Assembly (NCBI GenBank): GCA_028702675.1
Contig: JAQVOJ010000007.1
Coordinates: 1 to 53,297 of the forward strand
From: Bacteroidales bacterium
GTDB lineage: Bacteria; Bacteroidota; Bacteroidia; Bacteroidales; ML635J-15
Length of the DNA: 53,297 nucleotides
Reading direction: 5' to 3'
Shown here piece after piece: positions 25,934 through 35,198 of this stretch (positions are counted from its first letter, which is position 1; every line of letters begins with the position of its first letter). The translations under genes and the position numbers were made by a program. The notes under the pieces were generated by a model. The model was not told where the DNA came from and ran no database searches. It was given only the letters and a program-made list of their open reading frames with translations.

Positions 25934-28900
25934 ATGACAAAGCATATTATTAACATATACAGGTTTCTAAAAAAGCATAAATGGCTTAGAAGAGTAGGGT
26001 TGATTTCGCTTATCCTTTTTCTTGGATATTTTGCTTTGCATTTGTCTTTAGAAGAAGATATTGCTGGCTTTATGCCATCAGATGAGAGTAACGAGAGGAT
26101 CAATTATGTTTATAAAAATATTGGGATAGCAGAAAAAACAATCATCAAGTTTTCTTACGACGATAGTGTAAGCAATGAGTCAAAAAATATGCTTATAGAA
26201 GCAGCCGATAGTTTTGCTACCTATTTAAATTCTATAACTGTTGATAAAAATCTTGTTAAAGAAGTGTTTTATAAAATTGACCAACAAAAAATATTTGAAC
26301 TTACAGATTTTTTAACCTCAAATGCAGTTTACTATTTAGAAGATTCAGATTACGAATATATTGAGAGTATTTTAAACCCCGACAGTATTAGTTTAATTCT
26401 CGAAAATAATAAAAAACTTCTTATTTCACCTGCAGGAATGGTGCTAAAAAACCATATTATGGCAGACCCCTTGCACTTTACTACAGGGGCTCTGTCTCGA
26501 TTAAAAAGCTTGCAAGTAAGTAAACAGTATAATCTCTATAACGATTACATTTTTTCTTCAGACGAAACTTGCCTTTTTATGTTCATAACTTCAGAAAATC
26601 CTGTGAGTGAAACAAATCTAAACGAAGACTTAGTAAACTGTATTGAAAAATCTGTTAATCACGTTCTTGGAAATTATGATATTGATATTACATATTTTAG
26701 TCCGGCAGATGTTGCTGTTACCAATGCAAAACGAATAAAAAGGGATAGCTATTTGTCAATTATAATTGCTGTAATTTTAATATTGAGCTTGTTATTATGG
26801 TTTTTCCGAAGCATAAAATCAATATTGCTAATAGCTGTTCCTGTGGTGTTTGGAGCAATTATGGCTTTGGCAGCACTATTCTTTATTAAAGGAACTATTT
26901 CTGCAATAGCTATTGGCGCAGGTTCCATTATTTTTGGTATTGCATTAAATTATTCCCTGCATTATTTAATTCATGCAAAACATGGTATTAACCCCCAAAA
27001 TGTATTAAAAGACATTGCCTCTCCAATGATAGTAGGAAGCATTACTACTGTAAGTGCATTTTTAAGTTTACTCTTTATTAGTGCAGAATCAATGAGGGAT
27101 TTTGGTTTGTTTGCTGCTTTTACTTTAACAGGTACACTAATTTTTGTAATAGTGTTTTTGCCTCATATAACTACAAATAGTGGTAAAGAATTTAGCAATA
27201 AGCATCTAGAATTTATTGATAAAATATCTTCTTATAGGTTAGATAAAAACAAATGGGTTTTGTGGTTAATTGCTGTTTTAACTCCACTATTTATTTATTT
27301 TTCTTTCGATGTGAGTTTCGAAAGCGAAATGAATAAAATTAACTATATGACAAAAGATCAAAAAGAATCATTTAATAGATTAAGCAATTTTACAAGTTTG
27401 GGCGAAAAATCAATGTACCTAATTGCTGATGATACTGGACTTGATGCTGCAATTGAGCAATACGAGGGGCTTAAAACCCAAATAGATTCTTTAGTAAATA
27501 AAGGAGTTGTTACAAATGTTGCAGGAATTGGTTCTTTTTTGCCTTCGGCAAAAATGCAAGAACAAAAAATAAACCGATGGAATGAGTTTTGGCATAATAG
27601 AAGAGATATATTAATGAATTTATTACTGCAACAAGGGACGGAACTTGGTTTTAAAGAAGAGGCTTTCGATAAGTTCAAAAAAATGCTTTATGCTGATTAT
27701 AATATAGAGCAAGTTGAGTATTTCGAAATAATTACAGAAAATTACCTTAAAGATTATTTAATAACAAAAGAAAACAGAGCAATGGTAATTACATTGCTTA
27801 ATGTTAGCCCCGAAAATTCAGATATTGTTTCGCAAGTTTTAACCAAAGATAAAAGTTTTGTGTTCGATTCTGGTAGCATTGCTCAATCGCTAGTAAATAC
27901 TCTGAAAAACGATTTCAATAAAGTTTTGTATATCTGCAGCTTTTTGGTGTTATTGTTTTTAACTTTATCTTTTGGCAGACTAGAGTTAAGCTTAATAGCC
28001 TTTCTTCCTATGCTTATCAGTTGGCTATGGATACTTGGACTTATGGCTGTGTTTAATATTAGTTTTAATATTGTAAATATTATTTTAGCCACATTTATAT
28101 TCGGACTTGGAGACGATTACACAATATTTATGATGGAAGGTGCTATGAGCGAATATTCTACAAGCCGAAAACTTCTCACTTCCTATAAAACCGCCGTTGC
28201 ATTGTCGTCTATTACAATGTTTATCGGAATTGGAACTTTAGTATTCGCTAAGCATCCAGCAATGCGTTCTTTAGCAGATGTTACAATTATCGGAATGTTT
28301 TCGGTAGTTTTAATGTCTTTTGTTATCCCACCATTGCTTTTTAGTATTATTACAAATAAAAATGGGAAAAAACGACTTATTCCGGTTACGTTTATCAATT
28401 TCTTTGCTACGCTTTATAGTTTTATTGTATTCTTAATAGGGTCATTTTTCTTAAATACTTATGGTTTTTTTCTGTTTAATTTTGGCGGAAAAACGAAGAA
28501 AAATAAATTTAGGTATCATAAAGCAATTAATGCCGTAACAACTTTGGTAGCCAATAATATTCCTATGGTTGAATATGAACTTAAAAATACTGCAAACGAA
28601 GATTTTTCAAAACCCGGAATTATTATTAGCAACCATCAATCGCATATAGATTTAATGTTTATTTTATCTCTATCTCCTAAAGTGGTAATTCTTACTAACG
28701 AATGGGTTTGGAAATCACCATTTTACGGACGTTTAGTAAAATACGCTGATTTCTACCCTGTGGCAAATGGAGTTGAAAATAGTCTTGATAAACTTAAAGC
28801 TTTAATTGATGACGGTTATTCAATTATGATATTTCCCGAAGGAACCCGCTCCGAAGATTGTTCTATTCTAAGGTTTAAAAAAGGAGCATTCTATTTAGCA

Positions 28901-29620
28901 GAAAAGTTTAATTTAGATATAATCCCAGTTGTAACTCACGGAATAGGACATGCCTTACCTAAAAAAGAAATGCTCTTACGAAAAGGGAAGGTAACAGTAC
29001 AAATTCTTGATAGAATTGAACCTAACGATTTTTCTTTTGGTAAAGATTATTCCCAACGTTCAAAAAATATTCGTAAGCTCTATAAAAAAGAGTATAAGAA
29101 ACTTGCAAATATTAACGAAACGGCTTCATATTATAAGAGCCTTGTAATACATAATTACATTTATAAAGGTCCTATAATAGAGTGGGAAACAAGACAAATT
29201 TTAAAAAAGTATAATAATTTTGAGCCGATAATCAATATATTACCCAATAAAGGACAGGTTTTGATTCCAAATTGTAATTATGGAGTATTTAGCTTAATTT
29301 GTGCATTAGTTAAAAAAGATTTGCTGATTATTGCTTCTGATAAAAGCATTGATAAACTTGATATTGCCAGAAATTGTATCTCGATACCAAAAAATCTTAC
29401 TTATATTGATTATAATGAATCTGAAATTATTCAAGATTATAATGCTATCGTATTGCAGAATACAGATATAAAAGAATTTGAAGAGTATTGTGTGAAGTAC
29501 TATGCATCAACTGTTTATATGATAAGCGATATCTCAGATATAAATGTTTTAATTTCAGACAAGATTAAAATAGTGAATTGTAAAAATTTTAATATAGTAA
29601 TTAGAGCGGTAAATGAATAA
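25934..29620 (+). CDS. MMPL/RND exporter fused to a PlsC acyltransferase and a methyltransferase-like tail (ApeM-like)
   Basis: A 1228-residue fusion. Residues about 15-860 are an RND/MMPL lipid exporter with two copies of helix, periplasmic loop and helix bundle; the second bundle has FGLGDDYTIFM, an acidic proton-relay-like motif near 725. Residues about 880-1060 are a lysophospholipid acyltransferase with NHQSHID (H901, D906) and FPEGTRSE (967-973). Residues about 1090-1228 recall a Rossmann methyltransferase (GQVLIPNCNYGVFSLICAL) but without the glycine-rich motif, so it is probably inactive. It would flip or export the aryl-polyene lipid while its acyltransferase acts at the inner face. 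Overlaps the next gene by eight bases. Confidence 0.85.
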   Translation: MTKHIINIYRFLKKHKWLRRVGLISLILFLGYFALHLSLEEDIAGFMPSDESNERINYVYKNIGIAEKTIIKFSYDDSVSNESKNMLIEAADSFATYLNSITVDKNLVKEVFYKIDQQKIFELTDFLTSNAVYYLEDSDYEYIESILNPDSISLILENNKKLLISPAGMVLKNHIMADPLHFTTGALSRLKSLQVSKQYNLYNDYIFSSDETCLFMFITSENPVSETNLNEDLVNCIEKSVNHVLGNYDIDITYFSPADVAVTNAKRIKRDSYLSIIIAVILILSLLLWFFRSIKSILLIAVPVVFGAIMALAALFFIKGTISAIAIGAGSIIFGIALNYSLHYLIHAKHGINPQNVLKDIASPMIVGSITTVSAFLSLLFISAESMRDFGLFAAFTLTGTLIFVIVFLPHITTNSGKEFSNKHLEFIDKISSYRLDKNKWVLWLIAVLTPLFIYFSFDVSFESEMNKINYMTKDQKESFNRLSNFTSLGEKSMYLIADDTGLDAAIEQYEGLKTQIDSLVNKGVVTNVAGIGSFLPSAKMQEQKINRWNEFWHNRRDILMNLLLQQGTELGFKEEAFDKFKKMLYADYNIEQVEYFEIITENYLKDYLITKENRAMVITLLNVSPENSDIVSQVLTKDKSFVFDSGSIAQSLVNTLKNDFNKVLYICSFLVLLFLTLSFGRLELSLIAFLPMLISWLWILGLMAVFNISFNIVNIILATFIFGLGDDYTIFMMEGAMSEYSTSRKLLTSYKTAVALSSITMFIGIGTLVFAKHPAMRSLADVTIIGMFSVVLMSFVIPPLLFSIITNKNGKKRLIPVTFINFFATLYSFIVFLIGSFFLNTYGFFLFNFGGKTKKNKFRYHKAINAVTTLVANNIPMVEYELKNTANEDFSKPGIIISNHQSHIDLMFILSLSPKVVILTNEWVWKSPFYGRLVKYADFYPVANGVENSLDKLKALIDDGYSIMIFPEGTRSEDCSILRFKKGAFYLAEKFNLDIIPVVTHGIGHALPKKEMLLRKGKVTVQILDRIEPNDFSFGKDYSQRSKNIRKLYKKEYKKLANINETASYYKSLVIHNYIYKGPIIEWETRQILKKYNNFEPIINILPNKGQVLIPNCNYGVFSLICALVKKDLLIIASDKSIDKLDIARNCISIPKNLTYIDYNESEIIQDYNAIVLQNTDIKEFEEYCVKYYASTVYMISDISDINVLISDKIKIVNCKNFNIVIRAVNE

Positions 29621-31109
29621 GTACGATGTAATAATTATTGGTTCAGGACTTGGTGGATTGTTAAGTGCGTATATACTTAGCAAAAATGGGATGAAAGTAT
29701 TAGTTCTTGAAAAAAACAACCAAATTGGAGGTTGTTTACAGACTTTTACTTATGCCGGCGAAAAGTTTGATACAGGAATGCATTATATCGGAAGTGTAGA
29801 AGATGGTCAAATACTTTACAGGTTTTTTAAATATTTCTCATTACTCAACGATGTTAATTTGCGTAAATTAGATACAGAAGCATACGATACTATTTCGATT
29901 ATAGATAAAACTTATGACTATGCGATGGGTTTTGACCGATTTATCGATAAAATGTCGGGGTATTTTCCAAACGAAAGGGAAAACATTAAAAACTATATCA
30001 ATAAAATTAATTTAATAGCAAGTAAATCCCCGCTATATAATTTGAATGAGATTAATAGTCAGGTTTTGCTAAATATTGATTCCATAAAATTAAGTGTTAA
30101 CGAATTTATTGATTCAATCACAACTAATACAGAACTTCGTAAAGTATTAGCCGGAAACCTACCTTTGTATGGTGGAATAAAAAACATTACACCTTTATAT
30201 ATTCATGCACTTATTCAAAAGTTTTATATAAATAGTGCCTATAGAATTGTAGGAGGAAGCGATAGTATTTCTAAATCATTATACAAATCGATAATTGGTT
30301 TTGGTGGTAAGGTATTAACTAATTCCGAAGTGGTAAAGATTAATTGCAATACAGAAAAAGCAGTTTCAGTATGTCTTAAAAATGGTGAAATTCTCGAAGG
30401 AAATAGTTTTATTTCAAATATGCATCCTTACGAAATATTAAGAATGTTGGATACACATCTTATTCGTAATGCTTATCGACAAAGAATTACAAGTCTCAAT
30501 AACACAATTTCAAATTTTACTATTTACATTAAATTCAAACCTAATACTGTAAAATATTATAATACAAACTTTTATCATTATAACACACCCGATGTTTGGG
30601 GATGCGAAAACTATAATCTTGAAAATTGGCCTTGTAATTTTTTATTTATGCATCAAGCACCCAAAGATAACTCAAACTATGCCACAAGTGCTGTATTAAT
30701 AGCCTATATGCGTTTCGAGGAAGTAGAAAAATGGAAACATACATTCGTTAAAAATCGAGGCAATGATTACAAAGAATTTAAAATAAATAAATCAAAAATA
30801 TTACTAAATGAATTAGAAAAAAAATTCCCAGGCATAAATTCAAATATAGAATCATATACTTGCTCATCGCCACTAACTTATCGTGATTATACCGCCACAA
30901 AAGATGGTTCTATGTATGGAATATTAAGAGATAAGAATTCTCCGATACAATCATTAGTATCACAAAAAACTAAAATTCCAAATTTATTTATGACCGGACA
31001 AAATATAAATTCGCATGGAATACTTGGTGTAACTATTGGTGCATTAATTACTTGTGCAGAATATTTGGGGATGAACTATTTAATAAAACAAATTAAAAAT
31101 GGCGGATGA
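29613..31109 (+). CDS. FAD-dependent oxidoreductase, retinol-saturase/phytoene-desaturase-like (first copy)
   Basis: A 498-residue flavoenzyme with the N-terminal dinucleotide motif IIGSGLGGLLSA (8-19), EKNNQIGGC, and FDTGMHYIGS, which is the pattern of all-trans-retinol 13,14-reductase and carotenoid isomerase proteins. The C-terminal FAD segment LFMTGQNINSHGILG is near 455-470. These enzymes reduce, desaturate or isomerise conjugated polyenes, so an aryl polyene is a sensible substrate. The gene product downstream is a paralogue, joined by an ATGA overlap. The direction of the reaction cannot be predicted from sequence. Confidence 0.85.
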   Translation: MNKYDVIIIGSGLGGLLSAYILSKNGMKVLVLEKNNQIGGCLQTFTYAGEKFDTGMHYIGSVEDGQILYRFFKYFSLLNDVNLRKLDTEAYDTISIIDKTYDYAMGFDRFIDKMSGYFPNERENIKNYINKINLIASKSPLYNLNEINSQVLLNIDSIKLSVNEFIDSITTNTELRKVLAGNLPLYGGIKNITPLYIHALIQKFYINSAYRIVGGSDSISKSLYKSIIGFGGKVLTNSEVVKINCNTEKAVSVCLKNGEILEGNSFISNMHPYEILRMLDTHLIRNAYRQRITSLNNTISNFTIYIKFKPNTVKYYNTNFYHYNTPDVWGCENYNLENWPCNFLFMHQAPKDNSNYATSAVLIAYMRFEEVEKWKHTFVKNRGNDYKEFKINKSKILLNELEKKFPGINSNIESYTCSSPLTYRDYTATKDGSMYGILRDKNSPIQSLVSQKTKIPNLFMTGQNINSHGILGVTIGALITCAEYLGMNYLIKQIKNGG

Positions 31110-32617
31110 GTAAATCATGTTTAATTATTGGTGGCGGAATAGGTGGGCTTGTTACAGCTTGTCTTCTTGCAAAAGAAGATTATAAAATCACTATTCTGGA
31201 ACAACATTATATTATTGGCGGAGGATTGCATTGTTTTCATAAAAATGGTGTAATGTTCGAAACCGGAATACATTACATTAGTGGCTTTCAAGAAGGAGGT
31301 GTTTTAAATAAAATATTTAAATATCTTAATATTGAGGAACATTTAAAAATTAAAAACCTTGATACTAACGGTTTTGATATTGTTCATATAGGAAGCGACA
31401 ATAGTATTATTAAAATGGGTATAGGGAAAGATAATTATATAAAGATTTTATCTGAAAAATTCCCTGAAGAACTTGAAAATATTCAAGCCTATATAGATGA
31501 CCTATATAAAATTACAGATGCTTTCCCTCTATATAATCTTAAAACAGATAGTAAAAATTTATGGTATTTCGATCAGAAGTTTTTAACGCCTGTAGGAACG
31601 TATATAGAACAATATGTAAACGATATTAAATTACAATCAATTCTTGCTTATAATAATTGTTTATATGCCGGCGAAAAATATAACACTCCAATATTCTTAC
31701 ATGCTTTAATTACAAAGTTTTATATTGAGGGAGCTTCTCGGTTTATTGATGGTAGTCAGCAACTTGCAGATGCAATGGTAAAGTTTATTGAGAGCAAAGG
31801 AGGCAGGGTCTATACTTCGGCTAAGGTAGTTAAAGTAAATGTTGAAAATAAAAAAGTTTTAAATGTTGTAACTGAAGATAATCGTAGCTTTGAATCCGAT
31901 TGTTATATTTCAGGAATACATCCTTCTAATTTACTTAAAATGATTGACCAAAAACAAGTACAGCGATCATATAGAGAGAGATTGAAATCTATAAAGAATA
32001 CATATTCTGTTTTTACAATGTTTGTAAGTTTTAAACCAAAAAGTTTTAAGTATCTTAATAGCGTGTATTATTATTTTAATGATTATAGTAATGTTTGGGG
32101 TGCTGTTGATTATACTGACGAAACTTTTCCTCCGGGCTTTATGTTAATTACACCCCCCGAAAAAAATCAAGGTGCATTTGCAAGCAAAGCTATTATAAAT
32201 TGTATGATGAATTTTGATAAAGTAAAAAAATGGGAACATACTGTTTTGGGTAATCGAGATCAGTCTTATTATGATTTTAAAAAAATGTATCAGGATAAGC
32301 TAATCGAAAAGATTTCCGAAGTATTCCCTGAGTTTAAAAATTCGATAAAAGATGTTTTTTCTTCTACGCCTTTAACAATTAGGGATTATTTAGGTTCAAA
32401 AGAAGGCTCATTATACGGATATAAAAAAGAAAGCTCTGATATTGTAAAGTCGCAAGTATTGCCACGCACAAAAATTGAGAACCTTTTATTAACAGGTCAA
32501 AACATAAATTTGCATGGAATTATGGGAGTACCTTTAGGCTCTATAATAACAGCAGGTGTATTATTAGGAGTAGAAAATATTGTAAATAAGATAAATCAAG
32601 CTAATTTTGTAGAATAA
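31106..32617 (+). CDS. FAD-dependent oxidoreductase, retinol-saturase/phytoene-desaturase-like (second copy)
   Basis: A 503-residue paralogue of the preceding protein. It keeps IIGGGIGGLVTACLL, EQHYIIGGG, FETGIHYISG and LLLTGQNINLHGIMG, and shares the central TP-x3-HALI-x-KFYI block. The two differ widely elsewhere, so this is an old duplication or a heterodimer pair, not a recent copy. The likely role is redox or isomer tailoring of the conjugated chain. A radical SAM enzyme gene follows after 15 bases. Confidence 0.85.
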   Translation: MSKSCLIIGGGIGGLVTACLLAKEDYKITILEQHYIIGGGLHCFHKNGVMFETGIHYISGFQEGGVLNKIFKYLNIEEHLKIKNLDTNGFDIVHIGSDNSIIKMGIGKDNYIKILSEKFPEELENIQAYIDDLYKITDAFPLYNLKTDSKNLWYFDQKFLTPVGTYIEQYVNDIKLQSILAYNNCLYAGEKYNTPIFLHALITKFYIEGASRFIDGSQQLADAMVKFIESKGGRVYTSAKVVKVNVENKKVLNVVTEDNRSFESDCYISGIHPSNLLKMIDQKQVQRSYRERLKSIKNTYSVFTMFVSFKPKSFKYLNSVYYYFNDYSNVWGAVDYTDETFPPGFMLITPPEKNQGAFASKAIINCMMNFDKVKKWEHTVLGNRDQSYYDFKKMYQDKLIEKISEVFPEFKNSIKDVFSSTPLTIRDYLGSKEGSLYGYKKESSDIVKSQVLPRTKIENLLLTGQNINLHGIMGVPLGSIITAGVLLGVENIVNKINQANFVE

Positions 32618-32632
32618 TTTAATATAAGTAAT

Positions 32633-33910
32633 ATGATATTTAAACTAATATATCCAAAATGGAAGAAACTTGAAGGGCAAACAACATTTACTTTACCACC
32701 TCACGGGCCTGTTGTAATGGCAGCTTCGCTACCATCATACGTTGATGTTTCTTTTGTTGACGAAAATGTCGAAGAAATAAACTTTGACGAAGACTGTGAT
32801 TTTGTTGGAATCTCAATGATGCTGAGCACACAGGTAAAAAGAGGTTGGGCAATTGCTGAGGAGTATCGTAAAAGAGGTATAAAAGTAATTTTCGGTGGAA
32901 TTTCTACTATGCTACATGCCGAAGAAACTCTGCAATATGCAGATTCTATATTTCTAGGCGAAAGCGAAGGTAAAATGGAAGAGGTTTTTACGGATTTTAA
33001 AAATAATTCCCTTAAAAAAGTTTATAACCACATGAACAATCGCCCCCCGATTGAAATAGTAGGACCGGCAAGACGTGATATTCTTAAACGCGAACTTTAC
33101 AATCATAAGGGTGTGCAAATGGTTGACTTATTTCACGCTTCAAGAGGGTGTAGATTTAATTGCTATCCATGTGCCGTAGCTTTTCTTGGCGGTAGAGAAT
33201 TTAGACCTAGACCTATAGATAAAGTGCTTGAAGAACTTGAAACTATTGAAAACAATAGACTTTTTATAGTTGATAACTCTTTAGCTCAAAGCACCGAATG
33301 GGAAATGGACTTATTCCGAAATATGATACCGATGAAGAAAAAATGGATAAGCCACACAATCGAAGATAATCCAAAAGTTCTGGATTTAGCTGCACAAGCC
33401 GGAGCATGGTATGTCTATCAAGCTGTTTTCGATACATCAGATTATATAAAAGAAAGAATAAAACGATACCACGATTATGGCATTGGAGTAGAAGGTACAA
33501 TATTACTAGGACTTGATAATCAAAGCGAAGATGATATTAAACGACTAATCGATTTCTTGCTTGAAATTGATTTGGATTTAGCAGAGTTTACTGTGCTTAC
33601 TCCATTTCCACATACTAAAGTATATGACGATTTTAAAAGACAAAATCGTATTTTTGATACAAATTGGGATAATTATAATGCCGATACAGTTGTTTATCAG
33701 CCTGCACAAATGAGCCCCGAAAGATTACATGAATTATATCGATATGCATGGGATATGTTTTATAAAGATGAAACTCAAGAACAAAAAATGTTCAAGCTCT
33801 TTACAAAAGTTGTGCTTAGAGAAATGCAGGATAATACATATAAACCACGAAACAGAGACTTAGCAAACCATTCATTCGGAAAAAAAGTTGTAAGAAATAG
33901 AATTGATTAA
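32633..33910 (+). CDS. Cobalamin-binding-domain radical SAM enzyme
   Basis: A 425-residue enzyme. Residues about 25-135 are a B12-binding Rossmann domain (DFVGISMMLSTQV, VIFGGISTMLHAEE, IFLGESEG) lacking the DxHxxG histidine, as in base-off BchE/HpnJ-like proteins. Residues about 165-370 are the radical SAM barrel with the cluster-binding CxxxCxxC at C173, C177 and C180, then EGTILLGLDNQSEDD near 286 and a TVLTPFPHTKVY segment. This class does methylations, cyclisations and C-C bond changes on unreactive carbons. Here it probably tailors the aryl ring or the polyene chain; its exact reaction is unknown. A short unknown protein is encoded six bases on. Confidence 0.87.
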   Translation: MIFKLIYPKWKKLEGQTTFTLPPHGPVVMAASLPSYVDVSFVDENVEEINFDEDCDFVGISMMLSTQVKRGWAIAEEYRKRGIKVIFGGISTMLHAEETLQYADSIFLGESEGKMEEVFTDFKNNSLKKVYNHMNNRPPIEIVGPARRDILKRELYNHKGVQMVDLFHASRGCRFNCYPCAVAFLGGREFRPRPIDKVLEELETIENNRLFIVDNSLAQSTEWEMDLFRNMIPMKKKWISHTIEDNPKVLDLAAQAGAWYVYQAVFDTSDYIKERIKRYHDYGIGVEGTILLGLDNQSEDDIKRLIDFLLEIDLDLAEFTVLTPFPHTKVYDDFKRQNRIFDTNWDNYNADTVVYQPAQMSPERLHELYRYAWDMFYKDETQEQKMFKLFTKVVLREMQDNTYKPRNRDLANHSFGKKVVRNRID

Positions 33911-33915
33911 TAGCA

Positions 33916-34287
33916 ATGAAAATTCAAAAGAAAGATGTTGATATAATTTTTGATTTTAAAGGCTTGTGGGATATGCCTTCAAAATGCGGTCTAAAAATAT
34001 ATCACAAAAAAGATAAAACAGTAGTAATTGTTACTGAACTGTATAAAGAAAACTCAGGTACTTCTATTACAGACGTAACAGTATCGCTTGCAAAACAAAT
34101 TTGTGAAAAATATGCCATAGAACCAGAGAAATTGATTTATATCGAAAGAAATCCCGAAACAAACTCAAAACTAAGCTTTTATTCAGAAAAAAACTATCAA
34201 GTTAGTTTTGATATCGAAGATGGAAACATTTCAAACCCTTCTTATATCGAAGTATCTGCTGATGATTTAAAAGAATTACTAGACTAA
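33916..34287 (+). CDS. Unknown 123-residue protein of the polyene cluster
   Basis: No family recognised. It is a soluble-looking acidic/basic mix with no signal peptide or membrane helix. A beta-strand-rich start (VDIIFDFKGLWD, then TVVIVTELYKENSG) is followed by a helix (VTVSLAKQICEKYA) and more strands. Only one cysteine early and one later, so no metal motif is evident. It follows the radical SAM gene by five bases and a candidate promoter follows it, so it belongs to the upstream transcript and may be a partner of that enzyme. That pairing is inference. Confidence 0.6.
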   Translation: MKIQKKDVDIIFDFKGLWDMPSKCGLKIYHKKDKTVVIVTELYKENSGTSITDVTVSLAKQICEKYAIEPEKLIYIERNPETNSKLSFYSEKNYQVSFDIEDGNISNPSYIEVSADDLKELLD

Positions 34288-34298
34288 ACCTCCACAAG

Positions 34299-34306
34299 TA
34301 TGTTTG
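34299..34306 (+). promoter_or_regulatory. Candidate internal -7 promoter element
   Basis: TATGTTTG fits TAnnTTTG exactly, 24 bases before the ATG at 34331, in the only open gap of the cluster's last third. It could give the esterase, AMP-ligase and acyltransferase genes a separate start. No matching TTG is visible upstream. Confidence 0.35.
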
Positions 34307-34330
34307 TAATTTGTATTTAAACCAAAAGAA

Positions 34331-35194
34331 ATGAAACGATATATATTTGTAAGAATTTTGCTTGCATTTAGTTTTTGTTTAACAGCTAATAGTGATTCAT
34401 TCAATATTTGGAGTGAAGTTGATTCTGTAGTTGACTTTAAAGCTAAGCTCCATGTTTTTAAAGCAGATTCATCTTTTAATAATCATAAAGCAATTATTAT
34501 TTGTCCGGGAGGTAGCTATCACCATTTAGGCATGAAACACGAAGGGTTTGAAGTTGCTAAGTGGTTAAATACCTTAGGATTTAATGCATTTGTTTTGCAA
34601 TATAGAGTTGGAGTAAAGGGATGGAGACACCCTGCAATGATACAAGATTTGCAAAGAACGATTCAAGTACTGAGAGAAAATCCCAATAAATATGAAATAA
34701 ACCCAAATTCAATCGGATTAATGGGCTTTTCTGCTGGTGGACATTTAGTGGGTATAGCTTCAATTTACTATGAAACAAACTATTTAGAAGAATTAGGCAT
34801 TTTCCCAAATGTATCTCTTAAACCTGATTTTTCAGTTCTAGTGTATCCTGTAGTATCTATGCAAGATAGTTTAGTACACAAACGTTCTCGTAAAAACTTA
34901 CTAGGAAAAAATCCCAAAAAGCAATTAATCGATAAATTTTCGTTAGCAGAAAATATACACAAGAACATCTCTCCAATGCTTATTATACATTGTAAAGACG
35001 ATAATGTTGTAGATTATAAAAATAGCTATTACTTATATTCACACCTTAAATCTTTGAATGGTCTTGTCGATTTAGTTTTATACAAAGTGGGAGGTCATGG
35101 CTTTGGACTTAAAAACAACAAAGATATTGTTAATGAATTTAAAAAAGATTTAGTTGAATGGTTTTTCAAATTAGGAATATTAGTTAATAAATAA
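34331..35194 (+). CDS. Secreted alpha/beta-hydrolase esterase (BD-FAE/lipase_3-like)
   Basis: A 287-residue hydrolase with a signal peptide (about 1-21). The oxyanion region CPGGSYHHLGMKHEG is followed by the nucleophile elbow GFSAGGH with S134, an aspartate in KDDNVVD near 222 and the histidine in GGHGFGL near 256, so the catalytic triad is complete. The fold matches acetyl-esterase-like carbohydrate esterases often called endo-1,4-beta-xylanase-like. In this locus an ester-acting enzyme in the periplasm could trim or transfer the polyene ester. Substrate unknown. The next gene starts five bases after the stop. Confidence 0.82.
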   Translation: MKRYIFVRILLAFSFCLTANSDSFNIWSEVDSVVDFKAKLHVFKADSSFNNHKAIIICPGGSYHHLGMKHEGFEVAKWLNTLGFNAFVLQYRVGVKGWRHPAMIQDLQRTIQVLRENPNKYEINPNSIGLMGFSAGGHLVGIASIYYETNYLEELGIFPNVSLKPDFSVLVYPVVSMQDSLVHKRSRKNLLGKNPKKQLIDKFSLAENIHKNISPMLIIHCKDDNVVDYKNSYYLYSHLKSLNGLVDLVLYKVGGHGFGLKNNKDIVNEFKKDLVEWFFKLGILVNK

Positions 35195-35198
35195 ATAA

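Noticed and set aside
29613-32617. Carotenoid biosynthesis (crtI) genes
   Set aside because: No crtB, crtE or crtY homologue is present and the motifs are nearer to retinol saturase type proteins within a polyene locus.
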